Below are positions 34,168 to 42,026 of a stretch of 64,000 nt of DNA, piece by piece. Every line of letters begins with the position of its first letter. Positions within the stretch are counted from its first letter, which is position 1. The position numbers were made by a program, and so were the translations under genes. This DNA is from Thermoplasma acidophilum DSM 1728 (GTDB taxonomy: Archaea > Thermoplasmatota > Thermoplasmata > Thermoplasmatales > Thermoplasmataceae). Where the stretch lies: assembly GCF_000195915.1 (NCBI RefSeq), contig NC_002578.1, positions 186,001-250,000 of the forward strand, read 5' to 3'. Under the pieces are notes generated by a model. The model saw only the letters and a list, made by a program, of their open reading frames with translations, did no database searches and was not told where the DNA came from.

Positions 34168-35265
34168 ATGATCTCCTACGATGTTGATTACTGGGTGGAG
34201 AGAGCCAGAACCTCACCCATAACATTCCAAGAGGCCATGGATCTTTCAGGCATGGATGTATTTGATCTGATGAAGATTGCGAACAGGCTTACAGAGATCG
34301 ATGTTGGAGAAACCGTTACTTATGCAGTTTCTTACAATATCAACTATACAAACTACTGCACCGCAAGCTGCCCAATATGCGCATTCTATGTTCCATACAA
34401 GAATAAAAGGTTTGGGAAGGGGTACGAGCTGACGAAGGAGATGATAATGCATGAGGCATACGAGGCAAAGAAGAGGCAGGTGACAGAGGTCCACATTGTC
34501 GGTGGCTTCAATCCCGATCTGAGCATAGAATATTATGAGGATATGTTCCGTACAATAAGATCCATAATGCCAGATGTTGCGATAAAGGCTTTTACGATCC
34601 CCGAGATAGACTTCATTGCCAGAACCACAGGAAACAGCATAAAGGAAACTGTATCAAGGTTCATGGAAGCCGGTATGAACGCCCACACCGGTGGCGGTGC
34701 TGAAATATTCGATCCTGAGGTCAGGAGGATCGTTGCAACTCCTGAGAAGATATCTGGCGAGAAATGGCTGGAGGATGCAAAGATAATACACAAACTTGGC
34801 CTGAAGGGAAATTCCACCATGACCTATGGCCATGTTGAGGGGTGGAACCACATAGTGGATCACATGATAAGGATCAGGGACAATCAGATGGAGGTTCCAG
34901 GCTTCCTTTCATTCATACCGTTGAAATTCAGCCCAGAGAACACAGCCCTTCTTAAATCGGGAAGGGTCAAGGGCCCTGCACCGGTGGACAAAGATCTGAA
35001 GGTCATAGCGCTTGCGAGGATATTGATGGGAGAGGCGATAAGGAACATAAGCGTTTACTGGGTGGCTCTGGGCAAACTTGTGGCGCAGATCGCCATCAAT
35101 GGTGGCGGCAGCGATCTCGTTGGTACGGCCTATAGTGAGAAGGTATTTGGCGCAACGGACAGGAGGAACCCAACCACAACAGAGGAACTGAACCATCTCG
35201 TGAGGCAGGCTGGAAAGATCCCCGCCATAAGGGATACATTCTACAACATAATGGCGTACGCATGA
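34168..35265 (+). CDS. mqnE: MqnE, aminofutalosine synthase (radical SAM)
   Basis: 365 residues with radical SAM motif CTASCPIC (Cys64, 68, 71). MqnE-specific signatures are VGGFNPDLSIEYYEDM, IKAFTIPEIDF, AHTGGGAEIFDPEVRR, TMTYGHVE and FIPLKFSPENTAL; the last region contains the NTAL segment of the family. The enzyme joins 3-[(1-carboxyvinyl)oxy]benzoate to the SAM ribose-adenine to give aminofutalosine. Stop overlaps the mqnA start by 4 nt. It has a TATA box consistent with a leaderless message and an inverted repeat upstream. Confidence 0.9.
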   Translation: MISYDVDYWVERARTSPITFQEAMDLSGMDVFDLMKIANRLTEIDVGETVTYAVSYNINYTNYCTASCPICAFYVPYKNKRFGKGYELTKEMIMHEAYEAKKRQVTEVHIVGGFNPDLSIEYYEDMFRTIRSIMPDVAIKAFTIPEIDFIARTTGNSIKETVSRFMEAGMNAHTGGGAEIFDPEVRRIVATPEKISGEKWLEDAKIIHKLGLKGNSTMTYGHVEGWNHIVDHMIRIRDNQMEVPGFLSFIPLKFSPENTALLKSGRVKGPAPVDKDLKVIALARILMGEAIRNISVYWVALGKLVAQIAINGGGSDLVGTAYSEKVFGATDRRNPTTTEELNHLVRQAGKIPAIRDTFYNIMAYA

Positions 35266-36023
35266 TCTCGATAATTGATTTCGCACACAGCGATCCGCTC
35301 TATCTTGGATTCGAAGACAGGGCTGGGATCGAGCGTCACAATCCATTCGAGAACCTAGATCTGGTTCTTTCAGGAAAGGCACAGATAGGCATGGTGTCCC
35401 TCGTTTCATATCTGGAAAACGAGGATAACCTGCGCCTTTTGAAGACCGCAAACATACACTCCATGGGCAAGACAATTTCAACGCTTCTGATATCGAAGAA
35501 CGACAGGCTGAAGAAGAGCATCGACGTTGCAGTGACACGGAATACGAAGACTACGGAGCTCTATCTCGATCTCGTGCTCACATCCCTCGGCATCGAACAC
35601 AGGTTCATGCACACCGATTTCAAGGACGCCGGTGATCTGCTGGGTCTTGCGGATTATGCCCTGCTGAATGGCGATGAGGCACTTGCCGTATACTCGTCCA
35701 GGATCCACATAATAATGGATGTGGGAAGTGCGTTTTCGAGGATTTTCCATATTTCGCCTGTATACGCGGTATCCGTTTCGAGGGTATCGGAGAACCCTGA
35801 CACCTCTCGCCTGGACCGCGCTGTTGTCCGTTCTGCCGCTTTCAGAAACGAATGTGCGCGCGGCCTTTCCCATCGGCTGAATATACCGATGAGCGTTGCT
35901 GAGGACTACTACAATACGATAATATACGATTACGATGATCATGTGGAAAAGGCCATAGAATTCATCATAAACGTTCATAAGCAGGCTAGCAGAAACAGGA
36001 CATCCTCATCGCTGGTAGGATGA
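35262..36023 (+). CDS. mqnA: MqnA-like chorismate dehydratase
   Basis: 253 residues of the MqnA/MqnD periplasmic-binding-protein-like fold. The N-terminal DFAHSDPLYLGF and the GKAQIGMVSLVSYLEN segment match the family, as does LGLADYALLNGDEALAVY. MqnA makes 3-[(1-carboxyvinyl)oxy]benzoate, the MqnE substrate, from chorismate; the 4-nt overlap with mqnE fits sequential steps. MqnD (the final step) shares the fold, but coupling with mqnE and the N-terminal pattern favour MqnA. The C-terminal 60 residues are helical and end in a Ser-rich tail. Confidence 0.83.
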   Translation: MISIIDFAHSDPLYLGFEDRAGIERHNPFENLDLVLSGKAQIGMVSLVSYLENEDNLRLLKTANIHSMGKTISTLLISKNDRLKKSIDVAVTRNTKTTELYLDLVLTSLGIEHRFMHTDFKDAGDLLGLADYALLNGDEALAVYSSRIHIIMDVGSAFSRIFHISPVYAVSVSRVSENPDTSRLDRAVVRSAAFRNECARGLSHRLNIPMSVAEDYYNTIIYDYDDHVEKAIEFIINVHKQASRNRTSSSLVG

Positions 36024-36078
36024 TCTTTTAAATTTAAAAACAGGCAACATTTATTTATTGGTTTTAACTTCCTTTCGC

Positions 36079-37536
36079 ATGTATAGAGAGAAGTTCACGA
36101 AGATAACAGAAGGCTTCACTTTTGATGATGTTCTGCTCATACCAATGCGTACGGCTGTTGAACCAAAGAATGTTGTTGTTTCGTCACGCATAAGCCGGCA
36201 CATACAGGTCAAGGTTCCAATAGTAAGCTCGCCCATGGACACTGTGACGGAAGATGCAATGGCAATCGCCATGGCCAGATATGGCGCCATAGGCGTAATC
36301 CACAGGAACCAGCCACGGGAAAAGGAAGTTGAGATGGTAAAGCGCGTGAAGAGGGAAGAGACCATCATAATACGGGACGTGTACACAATAAGCCCTGAGA
36401 CGCCAATAGAGGTCGCAAGGACCCTCATGGCAACCAGAAACATAGCCGGACTCCCTGTTGTGAAGGATGATAAGCTCGTCGGCATAGTCACGAAGAGGGA
36501 CCTGGAGTTCGTGAAGAAGGGCTCATCGGTATCCGACGTCATGGTCAGGGATGTCATCACCGCTCCGGAGAACGTGGATATAGACGAGGCAATAGAGATA
36601 CTGCATAAGAACAGGATAGAGAAACTGCCGCTCGTTGACAGTTCAGGCCATCTCGTTGGCCTCATAACAGCAAAGGACATCATAACAAGGCAAAAGTTTC
36701 CTGATGCTTCGAGGGACAGCGAGGGCCAGCTTATGGTCGGTGCAGCGGTCGGCCCTTTCGATCTGGACAGGGCCGTGGAGGTCGAGAAGGCAGGGGCGGA
36801 CTTCATAGTCGTTGACACCGCACATGCGGACAACGAGAACGTCCTTTCCTCCCTCAAGAAGATGCGGAAGCAGATATCCGTGGATATCGTTGCCGGGAAC
36901 ATAGCCACGGCGCAGGCTGCCGAGGATCTGATTTCCTGCGACGTGGATGGCCTCAGGGTGGGCATAGGCCCGGGATCCATATGCACGACCAGGATAGTGG
37001 CTGGCGTGGGCGTCCCACAGCTCACAGCGATATCGGATGTGGCAGAGGCCGCGAAGGACAGCGGGATACCCGTTATAGCAGACGGAGGCATAAGGTATTC
37101 TGGGGATATAGTCAAGGCCATAGCCGCAGGCGCAGATGCGGTGATGCTTGGATCGATGCTGGCAGGCACTGAGGAAAGCCCAGGCCAGGAGATGATAATA
37201 AACGGCAGGAAATACAAGGCATACAGGGGCATGGGGTCCATCGGTGCTCTCACAACCGGCCTATCGGACCGATACAGCAAGCTTGGCAACGGTTTCATAG
37301 CTGAGGGCGTGGAAGGCGCTGTCCCATACAGGGGCAGGGTTGATGAGGTCCTGTTCCAGCTGGTCGGTGGCCTGCGCACAGGGATGGGGTATGTCGGGGC
37401 AGCCACCATAGAGGATCTGAAGAGGAACGGCAAATTTGTGAGGATAACAAATAACGGTCTCAGGGAGAGCCACCCGCACGACATAAGGTTGATAAGCGAA
37501 CCGCCAAATTACCAGATATCGAATATAAGCCCGTAG
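36079..37536 (+). CDS. guaB: Inosine-5'-monophosphate dehydrogenase
   Basis: 485 residues from ATG 36079, chosen because conserved KITEGFTFDDVLLIP follows immediately; an open frame extends further upstream but has only non-ATG starts. A pair of CBS domains is inserted at about residues 95-205, and the catalytic loop reads GPGSICTTR with the nucleophilic Cys. GADAVMLGSMLAGTEESPG and RGMGSIGAL bind IMP, and YRGMGS plus the flap are intact. It oxidises IMP to XMP in GTP synthesis. TATA-like CATTTATTTATTG lies 20-30 nt before ATG. A degenerate ALDH gene starts 6 nt after its stop. Confidence 0.96.
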   Translation: MYREKFTKITEGFTFDDVLLIPMRTAVEPKNVVVSSRISRHIQVKVPIVSSPMDTVTEDAMAIAMARYGAIGVIHRNQPREKEVEMVKRVKREETIIIRDVYTISPETPIEVARTLMATRNIAGLPVVKDDKLVGIVTKRDLEFVKKGSSVSDVMVRDVITAPENVDIDEAIEILHKNRIEKLPLVDSSGHLVGLITAKDIITRQKFPDASRDSEGQLMVGAAVGPFDLDRAVEVEKAGADFIVVDTAHADNENVLSSLKKMRKQISVDIVAGNIATAQAAEDLISCDVDGLRVGIGPGSICTTRIVAGVGVPQLTAISDVAEAAKDSGIPVIADGGIRYSGDIVKAIAAGADAVMLGSMLAGTEESPGQEMIINGRKYKAYRGMGSIGALTTGLSDRYSKLGNGFIAEGVEGAVPYRGRVDEVLFQLVGGLRTGMGYVGAATIEDLKRNGKFVRITNNGLRESHPHDIRLISEPPNYQISNISP

Positions 37537-37542
37537 GCGAAC

Positions 37543-38727
37543 ATGATAATAAAAAACAGATTCACCGATGAGATCGAGGATGCGTACCTCGATTACGGCA
37601 GTCCTCCGCCTGAATGGCAGACCGTCCAGAATGCAGCAGAATCGCTCAGATCAATGCCAACCGATCAGCTGCAGTCTTCGGCGAAGTCAGTATTCGATTA
37701 CATCAGGCAGAACATGGATGCCATACTTCCGCGGATATCCAGGACTACGGGCAAGCCAATGAGATATCTCAGATTGGAGGTAGACAGATCTCTTTCGGAA
37801 ACGGGAAAGATCGTGGTAATGGATGAACCGATGTTTCACGATATCCCTCAGTATTCGGTCGTTTATCCCAACTACCAGGATCCCGTGTCGTCATTGATCG
37901 TACCATCCATTTTCTTCCTCCTGAATCGCGTACCAGTTATTGTGGTTCCCGACAGGTATGCATTTCTAGTCCCATCGCTAATCTACAAGGCCTTCGCATC
38001 CTCCGGGCTTCCCAGTGGTTCGTTCAGCATATCAAACGGCGGCATTCCAGAGGGCTTTCCCAGTACGAGGTACGCTGTATCATACTCCACGGACGCCATG
38101 CCGGAGGCTGCGCCAGGGTCAGGCACGCTCCATGCTGATCGCGGGGGGCCGTCTATGGCCGTCGTGTGGAAGGATGCGGACGTTGATTTTGCAGCCCAGA
38201 ACCTGGTGGATTCGGTCATAGAACGGCACAGCATATTCCTGAGATCAATAGTGGTGCACGATGAGATCTTCGAATATTTCGTAAACAGATTGAAGGATCT
38301 GCTTCCATCCATAGTTGCAGGCGATCCCGAGGATCTGTCAACCCAGCTTGGGCCATGTGCATCGGATATAGATCTCATCAGATCCCTGAACATGATAGCG
38401 GAGGCGAGGAGGGCCAGGTCCATCATCTACTCCAAGGGCCCGCAGGGAAACATCATAACGCCAACGATCATAAACGGTGAAATAACCGATATGGATGACA
38501 TGGTTTACACACCCGTCTACATTCTGCACCATGCATCCTCCATGGAGGAAGTTTTCGAACTCGTTTCTAAGGTGGGCCCTGAAGCCCTTGCACTCTACAG
38601 CTCGGATTCCATGCTTTTCAGGATGGTTCTTTCCAGGACTTCGGCAAAATACATAGGCCTGAACAGCTATCCTGAAATATCGTATAAACCTCCGATCAGC
38701 ATTCCCAGGCGCGGTCTGTACCTTTGA
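37543..38727 (+). CDS. Degenerate aldehyde-dehydrogenase-fold protein (probable pseudoenzyme)
   Basis: 394 residues, shorter than the usual 470-500 of the ALDH superfamily, but with recognisable elements: SSLIVPSIFFLLNRVPVIVV in the cofactor strand region and IERHSIFLRSIVVHDEIFEYF, which aligns with the catalytic GQxCxxxxRxxVH element. At the position of the catalytic Cys there is a Ser in the ERHS segment, and the usual glutamate-glycine ELGG motif is replaced by DRGG. It is therefore unlikely to be an active ALDH. It starts 6 nt after guaB and is probably co-transcribed with it, which suggests a conserved linked role, structural or regulatory, that is unknown. Confidence 0.68.
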   Translation: MIIKNRFTDEIEDAYLDYGSPPPEWQTVQNAAESLRSMPTDQLQSSAKSVFDYIRQNMDAILPRISRTTGKPMRYLRLEVDRSLSETGKIVVMDEPMFHDIPQYSVVYPNYQDPVSSLIVPSIFFLLNRVPVIVVPDRYAFLVPSLIYKAFASSGLPSGSFSISNGGIPEGFPSTRYAVSYSTDAMPEAAPGSGTLHADRGGPSMAVVWKDADVDFAAQNLVDSVIERHSIFLRSIVVHDEIFEYFVNRLKDLLPSIVAGDPEDLSTQLGPCASDIDLIRSLNMIAEARRARSIIYSKGPQGNIITPTIINGEITDMDDMVYTPVYILHHASSMEEVFELVSKVGPEALALYSSDSMLFRMVLSRTSAKYIGLNSYPEISYKPPISIPRRGLYL

Positions 38728-38748
38728 AAAATTTTTCTCAAAGCCATA

Positions 38749-39606
38749 TCACCTGAGGCGTCCAGACAGGTAGATACCCACGCTCATCACAGCGAAACCT
38801 ATCAGCATGATCCTTGATACGGCCTCATGCAGCAGGATGACTGAGAGGATCACGCTTATGGCCGGAACAATGAAGAAAAACGCCGATATATCGCTGACCC
38901 TGTATCTCCTGTAGAGCGTGAGGAATATGAAATACGCGACCGCAGTACCCAGCGATCCCATGTACAGCATTATAAGGTTGAACTGCGGTATCATCAGATT
39001 TCTGTTTATTCCCCCTGTCATGAAAGCGATCAGGATGACGGCTGGCATCGCGTAGAGGAGCTGAAGGGTGTTCAGGCCTGCTGAATCGTATCCTGTCAGG
39101 AATTTCCTGTAGAATACTGTGCCCATGGCCCAGCTCAATGCTGCGAGAATTAGCATTATCAGATCGATGTAGTTTGATACGTTGATGGATCTGAAGAAGA
39201 TTATTATGAGCCCGGCGAAGCCAAGCGCTATGCCCATGGCCTTGCCCCTGCCAAACCTGTCGTTGAGCAGGGCGTACGATGCGACGAGCGACATGATCGG
39301 GTACGAATATATCACGATCGACGTCAGCGATGCACTTACTCCGGTCTCTCCGAAGAACCAAAGTGCGAAGAATGCTGTTATATTTAGATTAGAAAGCACG
39401 AATACCTTCAGGTGCTCCATTGGCGTTCTCGGAAATCTTATCTGCCGGACGAAGATTATAGCTGAGAATACCAGTGCGTAAAGAACCCTCATCAGCAGGA
39501 TCGAAGAGGAAACATCGTATACGTACGCGTATTTTACCATTATATAGTTCAGGCCCCAGAAGAATGCCATGAAGAAGAAGAGAACAGGTTCCCCGTTTTT
39601 CTGCAT
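38749..39606 (-). CDS. EamA/DMT-family transporter
   Basis: About 285 residues with ten hydrophobic segments and two repeated EamA-type halves; hallmarks are FFMAFFWGLNYI near the start and, in the second half, a LYMGSLGTAVAYFIFLTLYRR segment. DMT carriers export amino acids, metabolites or drugs; cargo is not predictable. The start is set at Met 39606, immediately before the first helix; the frame continues upstream to 39666 but that would overlap the start region of divergent polB. A short 5' gap of 94 nt separates the two starts. Confidence 0.82.
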   Translation of the reverse strand: MQKNGEPVLFFFMAFFWGLNYIMVKYAYVYDVSSSILLMRVLYALVFSAIIFVRQIRFPRTPMEHLKVFVLSNLNITAFFALWFFGETGVSASLTSIVIYSYPIMSLVASYALLNDRFGRGKAMGIALGFAGLIIIFFRSINVSNYIDLIMLILAALSWAMGTVFYRKFLTGYDSAGLNTLQLLYAMPAVILIAFMTGGINRNLMIPQFNLIMLYMGSLGTAVAYFIFLTLYRRYRVSDISAFFFIVPAISVILSVILLHEAVSRIMLIGFAVMSVGIYLSGRLR

Positions 39607-39699
39607 CCGGAGATAATTGTGAAGATGGTTATATGGTTTTTTTACGGTTTTCGGAAGATAATGCATTTATCCTTGAAGCGGATCATCGTGAAGTGCAAG

Positions 39700-41091
39700 A
39701 TGTCGCAGCTTGATCGGACGAGCCTCATACAGTACTTCAACAGCAATGGCGTGCTGATCTCTCCAGAAGCGCTGGATAAGCTCATAAAATACTCATCCAG
39801 CTCGCTGATAGAGGATCTGATAAAGAATTCTGACGGCTACATAGATGAGAAGTACGTTGAACGCTATGTTTCAAGGCCAAAGGTCAGGAACGATTATGAG
39901 GTGTATCTGCCCGACGTCCGCTTCAACGCGTCGATAGAGGACTTCAGAAAGATGTTCGTGAGCAAGTACGAGAAGCTGAGCAAGATCATAACATCAAGCT
40001 CTTCGATGCGCGGTTCTATAAGCATAAAGACTGCGAAGAGGTCTCAGGGGGAGGTCAAGGTCGTTGGAATGGTTTCAGAGGTATCCATGACCAAGAACGG
40101 CCACAAGCGCATCGTTATAGAGGATCTGGACGATTCCATAACTGCCATAGTGATGAAGGACCGCGGGCCTGTAAACGAGATCATACTGGAAGACGAGGTC
40201 ATAGGGATCATAGGTAGCGTGAGCCAGTCATCAAAGGACCCTGTCATATTCGTTAACGAGATCATAAGGCCGGACATACCGTACCGCGTCATCGATGAGG
40301 AGAAGCACGAACCCGTTTACGTAGCATCCATTTCGGACATACATGTGGGCAGCAAGACATTCAGGAAGAACGAGTTTGAAGCCATGGTCAGATGGATATC
40401 GGGATCCGATCCTGACGCATCAAGGGTCAAATATCTCATACTCAGCGGAGACGTGGTCGACGGAATCGGCGTCTATCCGGATCAGGAGAACGATCTGGAG
40501 ATACTCAACCCGCTGGAACAGTACGCAAATCTGGCCGAATACCTCGTGGACGTGCCGGAAGATGTGAAGGTGTTCGTCATGCCTGGAAACCACGATACTG
40601 TCCGCCTATCTGAACCGCAACCGGTTTTTCCAGGCAAGATCCGTGACCTGTTTGAGCCAAACGTGGCTTTCCTCCCCAATCCCTATAACCTGAAACTGGA
40701 AGGGAAGAACGTGCTCGTTTACCATGGCATGTCGCTGAACGACATGATAGAGCTGATACCCGGCGCAAACTACGACAGCATAGGCAAGGCCATAGAGGCA
40801 ATACTGGTGCGCAGGCATCTGAGCCCAAAATACGGCGGAAACACCCCTATGATACCATCAGCCGTGGATTATCACGTGATTGAGGAGGTCCCAGATATCT
40901 TCATAACCGGGCATATACACTCCCACTATATAGGGAACTACAAGGGCGTCAGATACGTAAATTCGTCCACATGGCAGTCCCAGACCGAATACCAGAAGAT
41001 GATGAACTTCAACCCGAAACCTTCAAAGCTGACACTCTTCGATCTGTATTCAAGATCCGTGATAGTGAAGGACTTCGACACAACGTTATAG
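39700..41091 (+). CDS. polB: DNA polymerase D small subunit (DP1)
   Basis: About 463 residues from ATG 39700 (SQLDRTSLIQYF); ATG 39661 is an alternative. The N-terminal helical part is followed by an OB-fold (GEVKVVGMVSEV, KRIVIEDLDD) and a calcineurin-like nuclease domain: SDIHVGSKTF, LSGDVVDGIG, MPGNHDTVR, YHGMS and GHIHSHYI. This is the euryarchaeal DP1, the 3'-5' exonuclease and regulatory subunit of replicative polymerase PolD; the large subunit is not in this window. It convergently overlaps a 113-codon gene by 6 nt. Confidence 0.95.
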   Translation: MSQLDRTSLIQYFNSNGVLISPEALDKLIKYSSSSLIEDLIKNSDGYIDEKYVERYVSRPKVRNDYEVYLPDVRFNASIEDFRKMFVSKYEKLSKIITSSSSMRGSISIKTAKRSQGEVKVVGMVSEVSMTKNGHKRIVIEDLDDSITAIVMKDRGPVNEIILEDEVIGIIGSVSQSSKDPVIFVNEIIRPDIPYRVIDEEKHEPVYVASISDIHVGSKTFRKNEFEAMVRWISGSDPDASRVKYLILSGDVVDGIGVYPDQENDLEILNPLEQYANLAEYLVDVPEDVKVFVMPGNHDTVRLSEPQPVFPGKIRDLFEPNVAFLPNPYNLKLEGKNVLVYHGMSLNDMIELIPGANYDSIGKAIEAILVRRHLSPKYGGNTPMIPSAVDYHVIEEVPDIFITGHIHSHYIGNYKGVRYVNSSTWQSQTEYQKMMNFNPKPSKLTLFDLYSRSVIVKDFDTTL

Positions 41092-41427
41092 CGTCTTCTT
41101 TATTATTGCCTCGATCTCGTTCTTGAAGACCTTCATCAGATCTTCGTACATCTCAGATTTTACATCTTCTGGTGCGCTGACGAGTCCGATCTTGGCTATT
41201 ATCTTTGTCATGCTGATCATGGCATCGTACTGCTTTACGCGCGATTCCATGAATTCTTCCAGGACGTTTGCAAGCTCCTTCTTTATGGTCTCGTCCTCAT
41301 TCATCTTCTTCTTGATGTACTCCTTTATGAGATCCTTCACTATGTCGCGCACTGCCTCGAGGTATAGATCCTCTGTCGGCATCGCCTTCATAAAATTCTT
41401 AAAATATTTCTCAAGGTCGTCATCCAT
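41086..41427 (-). CDS. Hypothetical helical protein
   Basis: 113 residues, almost entirely helical and highly charged: a DDDLEKYFKNFM start, a coiled stretch near residues 25-55 with EYIKKKMNEDETIKKELANV, and a C-terminal amphipathic helix. No known domain is recognised. It lies 40 nt downstream of the eL41 gene on the same strand and overlaps the end of DP1 by 6 nt. The codon pattern and helical amphipathicity support it being real. Function unknown. Confidence 0.6.
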   Translation of the reverse strand: MDDDLEKYFKNFMKAMPTEDLYLEAVRDIVKDLIKEYIKKKMNEDETIKKELANVLEEFMESRVKQYDAMISMTKIIAKIGLVSAPEDVKSEMYEDLMKVFKNEIEAIIKKTL

Positions 41428-41467
41428 GGTAAAACATCATCATATGGAATAAAGAATTTTTGTAGGA

Positions 41468-41536
41468 TCACATTCTGTTGGCTCTTCTCTGCCTCTTGAG
41501 CCTTCTGATTCTCTTCTTTCTCCACTTCCATCGCAT
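41468..41536 (-). CDS. rpl41e: Ribosomal protein eL41
   Basis: A 22-residue gene reading [20 protein letters not shown] followed by Arg-Met and a stop. This closely matches the family consensus MRxKWRKKRMRRLKRKRR of eL41, the smallest ribosomal protein, an arginine-rich helix at the subunit bridge. It is too short for usual gene finders. The C-terminal five or so residues are shorter than the usual 25. A GGAAAAAGCGCGG stretch precedes the start and a TATA-like CATATATGG lies about 85 nt upstream. It sits between a 59-codon and a 113-codon gene on the same strand. Confidence 0.82.
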   Translation of the reverse strand: MRWKWRKKRIRRLKRQRRANRM

Positions 41537-41730
41537 CTTGCCGCGCTTTTTCCAGTCCCTTGAACTTCTCTTCAACCAAACACCTCTGATCGCTATAGTG
41601 TGACGTTGACCTGATTGAACCACCATATATGAAAGTTATTACTGCAAAAACAGCGGCCTTCAAGGAAGATGCATTCAGAAAATACGTGCGGATGAGGCTG
41701 GGTCTTTAAAAAACCGACCCGTTAAGGCAT

Positions 41731-41910
41731 TCAGTCGGCGTTGCCGTGGCAGAAGTAACCTGAGAGGTAGCTGTCGTACGCGGTTCTTTCCACGGCGTAA
41801 ACTGCCGGGGCCTTAGTGTATCTGTAAACGGCCTCCCTTACTATCTCATCAACGTCCCCCATGGAGGACAGCCTTCTGTACATCTCATCATCTATCTCTA
41901 TCTTTGCCAT
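41731..41910 (-). CDS. Small hypothetical protein of 59 residues
   Basis: An intact ATG-to-stop frame on the minus strand: MAKIEIDDEMYRRLSSMG at the start, then VDEIVREAVYRYTKAP, and a Tyr-rich tail with a single Cys-His near the end (GYFCHGNAD). The N-terminal beta strand followed by a helix with conserved hydrophobic spacing is compatible with a ribbon-helix-helix type fold, but this is a guess. It lies upstream of eL41 on the same strand with a 194-nt gap. No function is assigned. The even codon pattern supports a real gene. Confidence 0.62.
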   Translation of the reverse strand: MAKIEIDDEMYRRLSSMGDVDEIVREAVYRYTKAPAVYAVERTAYDSYLSGYFCHGNAD

Positions 41911-42026
41911 TGATAATCATACTCTTGCATGGTATTTATATTTTGCCATATTCGTGTTCGGCGAATGACGTATGAACCCATGCGATTTACATTGCTTTAC
42001 TGATAAAATACCACACTTATTAATAA

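Noticed and set aside
36051-37484. A 477-codon frame on the minus strand
   Set aside because: It is the antisense shadow of guaB, which has complete IMPDH motifs on the plus strand; the shadow is Ser/Thr/Met-rich and without motif.
41388-41663. A 91-codon minus-strand frame with a Glu/Lys/Gln-rich stretch
   Set aside because: It is the frame-shifted shadow of the eL41 gene and overlaps the next gene; only the eL41 frame has recognisable homology.
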